Shown here: positions 8,470 to 17,041 of the stretch, piece by piece | Layout of the letters: each line of letters begins with the position of its first letter | Numbering within the stretch: position 1 is the stretch's first letter | From: an uncultured Vampirovibrio sp. | Lineage (GTDB): Bacteria > Cyanobacteriota > Vampirovibrionia > Gastranaerophilales > Gastranaerophilaceae | DNA length: 64,000 bases | Assembly (NCBI GenBank): GCA_910577395.1 | Contig: CAJTLG010000010.1 | Location: forward strand, 1 to 64,000 | Direction of reading: 5' to 3' | Notes under the pieces: model-generated | The model's input: the letters and a program-made list of their open reading frames with translations, nothing else | Told to the model about the DNA's origin: nothing | The model's database searches: none | Position numbers and translations under genes: made by a program

Positions 8470-8997
8470 GTGTACTATAAAACTTGTTATAAATCATCGA
8501 TAGGAAACATCACCCTTGCCTGTGATAGCAATCAAAGCCTTATCGGTTTATGGTTTGAGGGGCAAAAATATTTTGAGGCCGGAATTAAAGATGAAATAAT
8601 CCCGAAAAACAATCTTGAAATATTTGAAAAAACCGAAGACTGGCTGAAAAGATATTTTGCAGGCAAAAAACCGGAAACTTCAGAAATTCCTCTTGCACCT
8701 GTCGGAAACGAATTCAGGCAAGAAGTATGGCAAATTCTTTGTGAAATTCCATATGGAAAAGTTGTAACTTATGGAGATATTGCAAAAAAAATTGCACAAA
8801 AAAGAGGCCTGACAAAAATGTCTGCGCAAGCTGTGGGCGGAGCTGTAGGGCACAATCCAATATCTATTATTATCCCATGCCACAGGGTAGTTGGTGCAAA
8901 TGGTAATCTTACCGGATATGCAGGCGGGATAGACATAAAAACAAAGCTTTTAGGGCTTGAGGGAATTAAAATCGAAGAGAATTTTGTAATTAAATAA
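8470..8997 (+). CDS. ogt: Methylated-DNA--[protein]-cysteine S-methyltransferase
   Basis: A suicide repair enzyme removing alkyl groups from O6-alkylguanine. The active-site motif IIIPCHRVVG, the helix-turn-helix IPYGKVVTYGDIAKKI and a downstream GYAGG are present. The frame extends upstream to 8374, but family alignment favours GTG at 8470, giving VYYKTCYKSSIGNITLACD at the N-terminus, with AGGA 11 bases upstream. The gene follows the channel gene by 34 bp on this start. Confidence 0.9.
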   Translation: MYYKTCYKSSIGNITLACDSNQSLIGLWFEGQKYFEAGIKDEIIPKNNLEIFEKTEDWLKRYFAGKKPETSEIPLAPVGNEFRQEVWQILCEIPYGKVVTYGDIAKKIAQKRGLTKMSAQAVGGAVGHNPISIIIPCHRVVGANGNLTGYAGGIDIKTKLLGLEGIKIEENFVIK

Positions 8998-9103
8998 GCT
9001 AAGCTCACAAACCATACACAAATAGGCTTTTAGCATAAATATAAATTTGCCTTTCAGTATTTATTCGCAAGGGATTGCAGCATAAAAATTAATTATATAA
9101 AAC

Positions 9104-9130
9104 AAAAGAGGCTCAATAAAGCCTCTTTTA
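9104..9130. terminator. Bidirectional terminator between ogt and tRNA-Leu
   Basis: AAAAGAGGC pairs with GCCTCTTTT around an eight-base loop. A-rich and T-rich flanks make it usable on both strands, ending ogt and the leftward tRNA transcript. Confidence 0.75.
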
Positions 9131-9132
9131 AG

Positions 9133-9217
9133 TGGTGGGCGCGAAGGGAATCGAACCCCCATGCATTGCTGCGCCAGATCCTAAATCTGGTGCGTCTACC
9201 AATTTCGCCACGCGCCC
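9133..9217 (-). tRNA. tRNA-Leu (anticodon UAG)
   Basis: A 7-bp acceptor stem GGGCGCG/CGCGCCC, an anticodon stem CCAGA/TCTGG with loop TTTAGGA, a long variable arm typical of tRNA-Leu, and a GGTTCGATTCC T-arm are all present. Discriminator A and an encoded CCA occupy 9133-9136. The anticodon reads UAG. Decayed copies of its 5' half lie immediately upstream. Confidence 0.96.
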
Positions 9218-9404
9218 ATATCATATTCAATTGTCATTTTGTTTTTCCAGGCGAAATTGGTCTACCATATCGTAAGCGTCGCGCTCTGCGCAACTAGACC
9301 AAACGCCCATACTCATATTTAATTGTCAAATCTCTTTGTTTTCGGGCGAAATTGCCAACTTTTTTGTTGTTTTTGTAAAACTCAAACAAGTCGCCACGCG
9401 CCCA
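9206..9404. repeat. Decayed tandem copies of the tRNA-Leu(UAG) unit
   Basis: The 13-mer CGCCACGCGCCCA from the tRNA 5' end (9206-9218) recurs exactly at 9392-9404. GGCGAAATTGG at 9250 and GGGCGAAATTG at 9344 are inverted copies of the same tRNA segment. Two similar AT-rich spacers (9219-9240 and 9310-9335) separate the blocks. The middle block folds into a hairpin with TTGGTCTA/TAGACCAA arms (9257-9264, 9295-9302) and still shows tRNA-like arms, but no intact tRNA. Confidence 0.65.
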
Positions 9405-9482
9405 CGTCAAGTGAATATTTATTTAATAAAATAAACTTTAACTTAAACACACTGCTTCGTCAAGCCCAAGATATCCCAAGCC

Positions 9483-9513
9483 TTGACATAGGTTTTTGTC
9501 TGTTGTCTAATAT
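9483..9513 (+). promoter_or_regulatory. Promoter of rpsO
   Basis: A perfect TTGACA at 9483-9488 is followed after 17 bases by TCTAAT, or after 19 by TAATAT. A 6-bp stem, GTCAAG with CTTGAC, overlaps the -35 box. The same TGTTGTCTAATA string occurs in the smc promoter. Confidence 0.6.
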
Positions 9514-9566
9514 ATTTACGCCACCTTTTTAAAGTATTATAAAAAATAAAAGGAATTTAATCTAAA

Positions 9567-9836
9567 ATGACAATCAATCTAAAAAACAAACAGGAATTAA
9601 TTGAAAAATTTGGTAAAGACAGCAAAGATTCAGGCTCTATTGAAGTGCAAGTTGCAATGTTGTCACAAAAAATTTCAGAACTTACAGAACATCTTAAAAG
9701 CAACAAAAAAGATACTCAGGCTAAAAGAGGTCTTTTAATGATGGTTGGCAGAAGAAAAAGAATGCTTGCATATTTAAAAAATGTTAACCTTGAAAAATAC
9801 AGAAAATTAATAAAAGACCTGAATTTAAGAGGTTAA
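9567..9836 (+). CDS. rpsO: 30S ribosomal protein S15
   Basis: Full-length 89-residue S15, which binds the central domain of 16S rRNA. The family signatures GSIEVQVAMLSQKI, LTEHLKSNKKD and GRRKRMLAYLK are present. An AAGGAATT site precedes the start. It heads a run with a PurD-like gene, yidD and dnaE. Confidence 0.97.
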   Translation: MTINLKNKQELIEKFGKDSKDSGSIEVQVAMLSQKISELTEHLKSNKKDTQAKRGLLMMVGRRKRMLAYLKNVNLEKYRKLIKDLNLRG

Positions 9837-9847
9837 TTCCGTTTTAA

Positions 9848-10939
9848 ATGAGAATATTAATAATCGGTAGCTCTAAGGCCGCTGAAGTTTTAACAAATTT
9901 CCTATCCGAAGATGAAAATCACCTTGTTTTTACTACAAAAGAAGGTACGGATGGGAATTTTGTTAATATAAACCAAAATGATACTGACGAATTAAAAGAA
10001 TTTGCCCTTGCAAACGAAATAAATCTCACAGTCGTGACAGATACCGCCCTGTTTGACAAAAATTACCATGAAATATTTACGGCATCAGGCCTTGCCATTT
10101 TAATTCCGGATAACGAAGCCTTAAAAATCACATCATCAAAAAGTTTCAGTAAAAAATTTATCTATAAAAATAAAATCAAAACTCCGCGGTTTGCATTTTT
10201 TGAAAAACCAATACCTGCTATAGAACATGCAAGAAACAGCCCTTATCCTATAGTAATCAAGCCGGATGAACACAGTGCAACAGAAACAGCATATATAGCG
10301 GAAACCTTTGGCAATGCCAAAAATTACATAGAAAAACTCTTTCAAACTGACAACAAAAAGGTTTTGATTGAAGATTACATCTACGGAAAAGAAATGACCT
10401 TCTATATTATTTCAGACGGTTTTGGTGCAATTATGATTGATTATTGCCTCAATTATCAAAATGAACTTTCCGCAAAACTTACCTGTGACAATAAATTAGA
10501 GGAAAAGGTTTATAATGAAATTATTTTTCCCACTATTTCAAATTTAGCCTCAAATGGTATAGAATACACCGGTATACTTGGATTTGATACCATTGTTGCG
10601 CCAAATGGCGAAATTTATCTTATTGAATATAATCCGTTTTTTAAAGATATTGATATTGAAACTATCCTTAAAAGTGTAGACATTAATTGGGCAAAGCTTT
10701 TTATGGACACAATCGTGGGTACGTTGCAGGATAACTTTGAAAGCCCGTTTTCAATAAAAAGAGATAATGATTTCTGGGGTGCATTCAGGCTTGAAAACGG
10801 TAACGGTACAGATGAACCAAAAAGCGAAGAAATAATTGTACAAAATGCTAAAACTCTAAACCTTTTAAAAACAAAGCTTTCAGAAGAAGGGCTCAAACAG
10901 AGCATGTTGGATGAAGCGTTTAAATTGTGGAATTTATGA
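9848..10939 (+). CDS. PurD-like ATP-grasp protein
   Basis: The N-terminal pre-ATP-grasp domain (MRILIIGSSKAAEVL) and the ATP-grasp core (KSFSKKFIYKNKIKTPRF, PIVIKPDEHSATE, LIEDYIYGKEMTFYIISDG, IYLIEYNPFF) resemble phosphoribosylamine-glycine ligase. At 363 residues it is shorter than usual PurD. The glycine-rich GPNTGGMG-type loop after the DY motif is not visible; a short MIDYCLNYQN segment takes its place. It may be a divergent PurD or an ATP-grasp ligase with another substrate. It starts 11 bp after rpsO. Confidence 0.6.
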   Translation: MRILIIGSSKAAEVLTNFLSEDENHLVFTTKEGTDGNFVNINQNDTDELKEFALANEINLTVVTDTALFDKNYHEIFTASGLAILIPDNEALKITSSKSFSKKFIYKNKIKTPRFAFFEKPIPAIEHARNSPYPIVIKPDEHSATETAYIAETFGNAKNYIEKLFQTDNKKVLIEDYIYGKEMTFYIISDGFGAIMIDYCLNYQNELSAKLTCDNKLEEKVYNEIIFPTISNLASNGIEYTGILGFDTIVAPNGEIYLIEYNPFFKDIDIETILKSVDINWAKLFMDTIVGTLQDNFESPFSIKRDNDFWGAFRLENGNGTDEPKSEEIIVQNAKTLNLLKTKLSEEGLKQSMLDEAFKLWNL

Positions 10940-11163
10940 ATACAATATCTTTTTTAATAAAACGGATAATTCTTAAAACAATTGGGATATACAGATTTTT
11001 TTCAAAATTTACCCCTTCTGTTTGCAGATTTCAACCAACCTGTTCAAAATACACAATGGAGGCTATTGAAAAATACGGGGTCACAAAAGGTCTGTTTCTT
11101 GGTATAAAAAGAATTTTAAAATGTCACCCCGGGCACCCCGGCGGATATGACCCGGTACCTTAA
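10936..11163 (+). CDS. yidD: Membrane protein insertion efficiency factor YidD
   Basis: A small protein helping YidC-dependent membrane protein insertion. The family signature CRFQPTCSKY, YGVTKGLFLGIKRILKCHPGHPGGYDPVP is complete. The ATG at 10936 overlaps the TGA of the preceding gene (ATGA); an in-frame TTG nine bases upstream is less likely. Confidence 0.92.
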   Translation: MNTISFLIKRIILKTIGIYRFFSKFTPSVCRFQPTCSKYTMEAIEKYGVTKGLFLGIKRILKCHPGHPGGYDPVP

Positions 11164-11207
11164 AATCTTTACCCTTCTTAACCATTTTTTGTGTTAAAAA
11201 TTTAACC

Positions 11208-14200
11208 ATGATGAAGTATGTTCCACTACATTTACACACGGAATACAGCCTGCTTGACGGTGCTATCAAGGTAAAAGACCTTTTTCAGTTTGCAAAAGAA
11301 AACTCTATGCCTGCCGTTGCCATGACAGACCACGGCGTGATGTTTGGTATTATAGATTTGATTTTAAATGCTAAAGAATGCCCGGAGGTTAAACCTCTTG
11401 TCGGGTGTGAATTTTACCTTGCAGAAGGGGACGTGCTTGAAGATAAAACCACCAAAAAAACCCTGTATCACCTTGTTTTAATTGCAAAAAACAATATCGG
11501 ATACCAAAACCTTATTAAACTTGATTCTATAGCATCAACACAAGGGTATTACTATAAACCCCGCATTAACCATGAACTTTTAGAAAAATACCACGAAGGC
11601 TTAATTTGCCTTTCTGCCTGCATTCAAGGAGAAGTAGCAAGAAACATCCTGGATGATGATTATAATAAAGCCTTTGAAATAGCCAAATGGCACAAGGATA
11701 TGTTTGGGGAAGATTATTATATAGAACTCCAAGACCACGGCCTGCAAGAGCAAAAAGATTCCAACCCGAAATTAATTGAAATAGCCAAAAAACTTGACAT
11801 AGAAATGGTTATCACAAATGACTCGCATTATTTGAGGGCGGAAGATGCACTTTGGCATGATACACTTCTTTGCGACCAGACAAAATCTTCTAAAGATGAC
11901 CCAAACCGTTTTAAATTCTCTAATAACGAATTTTATGTAAAAACAGCGGAAGAGTTAAGAAAAAGTTTCTCCTGGATGAAAGAAGAAGAATTTAACCGCT
12001 GTATTGAAAATACGGTAAAAATTGCAGATAAATGCGATGTGCATATAGAGCTTGGAAAGAGCCACCTGCCAAGCTATCCGGTGCCTGAAGGGCATACAAT
12101 AGATTCTTATTTTGATTATCTTTGCCGCGAAGGACTAAAAAAAAGGTACGGTGAAAATTACCCTAAAGAAATTGAAGAGCGGTATCTATACGAAAAAAGC
12201 GTTATTGATAAAATGGGATTTCCCGCATACTTCCTTATTACGTGGGATTTTATCAACTGGGCAAAAGAAAACGGTGTCCCGACAGGCCCTGGGCGTGGCT
12301 CTGCAGCAGGAAGTATTGTAGCATATGTTCTTGGCATAACAGAGCTTGACCCTATACGCCACCACCTGTTGTTTGAAAGATTTTTAAACCCGGAACGTAT
12401 TTCTATGCCCGATGTCGACATCGACTTTTGCAAAAGGCGCCGGGGTGAGGTTATAGATTATGTTACAAGAAAATACGGCGAAGACCACGTTTGCCAGATT
12501 ATTACATTTGGTACACTTGCTGCAAAAGCAGCCTTAAAGGCCGTTGCACGTGTTTATGACATAGATTTTACAACCGCAAATAAATGGGCAGGAATGATAC
12601 CTTCTGTGCCCGGGACAAAGCTTGATGACGCGCTTTTAGACGGCATGGAGCTTAGAAAATTATACGACAGCGACCCGCTTGTAAAAAAACTTGTGGATGA
12701 AGCACGACACCTTGAAGGACTTAAAAACCAGGTGGGAACCCACGCTGCAGGCGTTATTATATCACACAGACCCCTGGATGAAATTATCCCGATTGCACTA
12801 TCAAAGGAAAAATCAACCACAACCCAGTATCCTATGGTGCATATTGAAAAACTCGGACTTTTAAAAATGGACTTCCTCGGGCTTGAAACTCTTACCATTA
12901 TTAAAGATACACTTGATTTAATAAAAACGCGCCATGGGGTGGATGTTGATATTAACCACATTCCGCTTGATGACCCCAAAACCTTCGAACTTTTGAAAAA
13001 AGGAGATACTGACGGTGTATTCCAACTTGAATCAGGCGGCATGAAAAAGCTGGTAAAAGATTTAAAACCTTCCGTGTTTGAAGATTTAGGCGCTTTGGTT
13101 GCGCTGTTCAGGCCTGGCCCTCTGGAATCCGGCATGGTTAAAGACTTTGTCGACAGAAAGCACGGCAGACAAAAGATAAACTATGCCCACCCGCTATTAG
13201 AAGGGATTTTAAAAGATACATACGGAACGATTGTATATCAGGAACAGATTATGCAAATCTTCCAAACCCTCGCAGGCTATACACTTGGCGGTGCGGATAT
13301 GGTACGCCGTATGATGGGTAAGAAAAAACTTGATGAAATGGCCAAGCAAAAAACCATTTTCATTGAAGGTGCCGGTAAAAACGGTATGAGCGAGGCTGAT
13401 GCCGCAGCACTTTTTGAACAGATAGAAAGTTTTGCAAAATACTGTTTCAACCGAAGCCACTCTGCCGCTTATGCTTTTGTAGCATATCAGACAGCCTATT
13501 TAAAAGCCCACTACCCTGTAGAGTATATGTGTTCAATATTAACTTCCCAAGCTGATAATCAGGAAAAAACGCAGCAGTATATTCTTCAGTGTCAGCAGCT
13601 TGGAATTGAGGTACTTCCGCCTGATATAAACAAATCTGATGCAGATTTTACACCTGACGGCGAAAATATAAGATTTGGCCTTGCCTCTATCAAAAATGTA
13701 GGCAGAGGTGTCGTTGAATACATTATGAATGAGCGCAAAGACAAACCGTTTGAAAGCTTTTATGATTACTGCTCAAGAATGGACGGAAGGTGCCTGAATA
13801 AATTAACATTAGAGGCACTTATCAGGGTGGGAGCATTTTCAAGCATAGAAAAAAGCCGGAAACAGCTTATAGAAAATTATGAGCGGGTTTTAAAAGATGT
13901 TTATGCCAAGCGTAATGCCCAAAGTGCCGGCCAGGTAAGCCTCTTTGCAGGATTAGGCGATGCAGCGCAAGACCTTGGTATACCGACTTTTGAGCTTACC
14001 GGAAATTCTGATGATGAGTATCTTGACACTGAAATTCAACAGTTTGAACATGAATTAATGGGCATATATGTAACCAGTCACCCGCTTTCAAGTATCAGAG
14101 ATACAATAAAATACCTAACCACAGATACAATAAGTGAAATTTTAAATAACCCCGTAAATGACAAGACTGTTACCATTTGCGGACTTTTAAGCAGAGTGGC

Positions 14201-14681
14201 TGCAAAACCTACAAGGAAAGACCCTTCAAAAATCCTAAAAACCGGCATGATAGAAGATTTATCAGGCGGAAGAGTAGAATTTGTAACCTTCCCGAAATCT
14301 GTTGAAAAATTCGGCGATTTAATTCAAAGCGAAGAAAAGCTCATTATGACAGCCAAAATTCAGCTCAGGGACGAGGAGTTAAACATTGTAGTACAGGATG
14401 TTAAACCGATTGGCAATGTAAATCTTGTTACTTTAAAAATGCTTGAAGATTTAAATTTTGAAGAAATGATACTCTTAAAAGAAATGCTTGCCTCAAATAG
14501 CGGCGAAGACCCTGTAGTTGTTGATTTTGAGGATGAAGAAAGCCTAAATGATAACCGCAGAGTACAAATTTTAACCAATAAAAAACTCTGGGTGAAGGCG
14601 GGAGAAGATGTGCAAAACAGCATAAACAGGCAGTTTAAGGGTAAGGTTGAACTGAATATACGCTCACTGGCTAGTTGTTAG
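11208..14681 (+). CDS. dnaE: DNA polymerase III subunit alpha
   Basis: The replicative polymerase, of normal DnaE1 length (1157 residues). It begins with a PHP domain (HLHTEYSLLDGA, TDHGVMFG), contains the polymerase palm with PDVDIDF near 402-404 and GPGRGSAAGS, helix-hairpin-helix and tandem regions, and an OB-fold near residue 990 (TICGLLSRV). There is no intein. No Shine-Dalgarno precedes the ATG; an AT-rich -10-like TAAAAA ends about eight bases upstream. Its TAG stop overlaps the convergent broken kinase-like gene by 11 bp. Confidence 0.97.
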   Translation: MMKYVPLHLHTEYSLLDGAIKVKDLFQFAKENSMPAVAMTDHGVMFGIIDLILNAKECPEVKPLVGCEFYLAEGDVLEDKTTKKTLYHLVLIAKNNIGYQNLIKLDSIASTQGYYYKPRINHELLEKYHEGLICLSACIQGEVARNILDDDYNKAFEIAKWHKDMFGEDYYIELQDHGLQEQKDSNPKLIEIAKKLDIEMVITNDSHYLRAEDALWHDTLLCDQTKSSKDDPNRFKFSNNEFYVKTAEELRKSFSWMKEEEFNRCIENTVKIADKCDVHIELGKSHLPSYPVPEGHTIDSYFDYLCREGLKKRYGENYPKEIEERYLYEKSVIDKMGFPAYFLITWDFINWAKENGVPTGPGRGSAAGSIVAYVLGITELDPIRHHLLFERFLNPERISMPDVDIDFCKRRRGEVIDYVTRKYGEDHVCQIITFGTLAAKAALKAVARVYDIDFTTANKWAGMIPSVPGTKLDDALLDGMELRKLYDSDPLVKKLVDEARHLEGLKNQVGTHAAGVIISHRPLDEIIPIALSKEKSTTTQYPMVHIEKLGLLKMDFLGLETLTIIKDTLDLIKTRHGVDVDINHIPLDDPKTFELLKKGDTDGVFQLESGGMKKLVKDLKPSVFEDLGALVALFRPGPLESGMVKDFVDRKHGRQKINYAHPLLEGILKDTYGTIVYQEQIMQIFQTLAGYTLGGADMVRRMMGKKKLDEMAKQKTIFIEGAGKNGMSEADAAALFEQIESFAKYCFNRSHSAAYAFVAYQTAYLKAHYPVEYMCSILTSQADNQEKTQQYILQCQQLGIEVLPPDINKSDADFTPDGENIRFGLASIKNVGRGVVEYIMNERKDKPFESFYDYCSRMDGRCLNKLTLEALIRVGAFSSIEKSRKQLIENYERVLKDVYAKRNAQSAGQVSLFAGLGDAAQDLGIPTFELTGNSDDEYLDTEIQQFEHELMGIYVTSHPLSSIRDTIKYLTTDTISEILNNPVNDKTVTICGLLSRVAAKPTRKDPSKILKTGMIEDLSGGRVEFVTFPKSVEKFGDLIQSEEKLIMTAKIQLRDEELNIVVQDVKPIGNVNLVTLKMLEDLNFEEMILLKEMLASNSGEDPVVVDFEDEESLNDNRRVQILTNKKLWVKAGEDVQNSINRQFKGKVELNIRSLASC

Positions 14682-16531
14682 ATTTAGGAGCATTTTGGAT
14701 GTTTGATTTCAATGCATCAATCCAGGTTTGGATTGTTTCGCCTTTCAGCATGCCTCTCCTCATAGCCTCACAGTCTTCATTGTTAAAAAGAAGATTTGTA
14801 CTTTTGCCGCCTCTTTTCATAACACCGCCTAAATCGACAAAATAATTTCCAACCATTGTTCCGTCGTTATAATCCGCAAAAACAAGTCCTTTATCCTGAA
14901 GCCACTTTAAGAACCCTGTATCACCCTGCCTTTGCGGCATCTTATCATCAATGAATTCAACCATTTGCCAGCCGCCTTTTGCAGAACCCCCTCCCCAAAC
15001 AATATCAGCATTTGCCATATAAAATTTCGGTACATCTATAACGCCGTCCAAAGAGGCCTATCTTGCAATCGGCATTTCAGCGTATATGCCTTGCAGACCG
15101 GTAAGCTGCGGATTTCTAAAGTATTTTATAGCACAGGCGTTCCCTTCCTTGTCCCAAATTTTATAAACATCGCCTATCTGCCCGCCCCCTTTGCGTTTCA
15201 TCTTAAAGTTTTTACCGTTGATATTAAAACTCAGGACTTTATCCCCCCTCTTCCATAAAAAACGGTATTTTATCAATAGCACCAGCCAGTTCGGATGTTT
15301 TAATGCCCTCAAACATTTTCGGAACCTCATCCACAATTAACCCGGAACCGGTTTTTCTTATCTGGTTGTTAACAGCTATCATAAATTTATCAGGAAGGTC
15401 GTATTTTCCCTCAAATTTTCCAAAAGACTCCGCTATGCTATTCGGGGTGATATCTTTCAGGCTTTCTAAAAGTTTTAGCGTTTCAGGATATGCTGAAGAA
15501 TCAATGATTTGCCGCTCCAGTTGCCCTTGCAGCGCATCATAATAAGTGTATCCGCTCAATAGCATAGGCTCTGAATATTTAGGATTTTGCGTTATATCAA
15601 TAACCTTTGTTTTATTCTCTTTAAGAGCTTCTGTTTTCAGGCTATCCAAATTTAAAGCTTCGGTTTTACCGTCTTTTGTTATTCGGACGGTATTGTACAA
15701 TGGGTCGTATTCCTTTACAAAGGCATTACTGCCGGTTCTTTCGGATCTTTTTATTCTCCCTAAGACATTTGTTTCAATAACTACTTTGTCGTCGTTTTTA
15801 AGCGTACAATGAATTTTTCCGCCCCAAGGCAAACCGTTATATATTGCTATTCCTTTGTCAAAGGTAATATCTTCAAGTTTTTTATTTACCCTTTCATATT
15901 CAAACTGCTTCCTTGCGGCCTCAGTCTTAGTATTTATAATGCTTTCCACCTCATTTTGCTGGGCCTTAGTCTTATATTGGATTTTAGAAGTTTGGCTTTT
16001 AAATTCCGAAAGTGAAAGTTCATCCTGATTGCTGATAATTTTTTTAAGTTCATTCTGTGCATTTATAACGGCTTCCTGAAGGCTTGTAATGTTGGTCTTT
16101 ACCGTTTTTCCGCCTGCCGTAGTTTTAATGATATAGCCGCTATCAACGGTTTCAAAAACTTTTTCAAAGGCCTTAGAGCCACGACGTATGGATTTTTGGA
16201 TAATGCCATCTTTGTATTCCAGTGTAATTTTGTCGCCATTTGGCAAAACATCCTTAATCTTGCCAGTAAAGCCTTCAGTTTGGTCCTTTAATTTTGCAAA
16301 ACCTTTGTTAAAATCAATACCCTCAAGCTTTACGGCCTTTCCTCTTGAAAGTGCAAACAGGCCGACACCCGCTGCCGCAACTGCGCCAATGCCCACTAGC
16401 GCCAGTTTCAACTTATTAGTGCCGTCTTCTTTCATGGGCACATCCGACAAAACCTGCTTTGGCCCTGGATTAGGGATGTCTGCATTGTTTAAATAGTTTA
16501 CATTCAGCGGGCTTAAGTTTACATTGTCCAT
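14671..16531 (-). pseudogene. Broken membrane-anchored kinase-like gene (frameshift plus in-frame TAG)
   Basis: Three pieces of one gene read leftward. Piece one (16531-15239) has a short polar N-terminus, a membrane helix near residues 40-60, no signal peptide, and repeated beta-rich segments. It ends at a C6/G6 tract (15243-15248); removal of one G joins it to the next frame. Piece two begins a kinase-like domain: FNINGKNFKMKR, a glycine-rich GGGQIGDVYKI and CAIKYF. TAG at 15058-15060 interrupts it in frame. Piece three continues with VPKFY, QMVEFIDD and LVFADYNDG..VGNYFVDLG, resembling hinge, catalytic and metal loops. ATG at 16531 is preferred, with AGGT eight bases upstream, over the upstream 16573. 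Function is unknown and it is probably inactive unless recoded. Confidence 0.7.
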
Positions 16532-16573
16532 AAAAATATACCTGTTTTTTTCTTTATAATATTTATAAAACAT

Positions 16574-17041
16574 TTAAAAAAAAATATTGCTATTTCTTGC
16601 GTGCAAATTTTTAGTTATGTAAAGGTATAAATTTCAAAAAATACAAATATTTCTTACCAGATTTACCCTCTAAAACCTTGCCCCAAAATAGTTTACGCCT
16701 GTTTCAACAGGCGCATCCACCCAAAATCCGCTTTAATTAACAGTTTTAGCGCCTCGGCCGCCGGAGCGTTTTGGCGCATTAGGCTCAAATATAGACTATA
16801 TGAGGATTAAAGGGTATTGCACGCTAAATATCTGCCCACAGCAATGGTTTAGAGGTAAATGCCAGTAAAATCAGGTTCAAAAACAAGCAAAAGTGGCATT
16901 GCATAAGGTTTTTATCAAAAAAATATCCTCAAAAACTTCAATACAGACTATTTTTACGTGATTGGAATTCCGCAAACATAATATATGCAAGCAAAAACAC
17001 TATATCCGGATGAAAACCCATAAAAACTCAGACGAATAAAA
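16574..17041. other. Long intergenic region, no gene recognised
   Basis: This gap lies upstream of the broken kinase-like gene and downstream of the helicase gene, both leftward. It contains a near-perfect hairpin GCCTGTT/AACAGGC at about 16698 and a GC-rich patch with GCGCCTC...GGCGC at about 16750-16785. No tRNA, SRP RNA, RNase P or known riboswitch core was recognised. Confidence 0.5.

Noticed and set aside
9206..9404. Short repeats near tRNA-Leu(UAG) as a CRISPR array.
   Set aside because: Repeats are imperfect, in mixed orientation and derived from the tRNA; there are no regular spacers or cas genes.
12554..13135. A 193-codon minus-strand frame inside dnaE.
   Set aside because: Antisense shadow of a highly conserved gene; Ser/Pro-rich translation typical of such shadows.
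16574..17041. Cobalamin-type riboswitch or SRP RNA in the long gap.
   Set aside because: The conserved cores of these RNAs could not be found on either strand.
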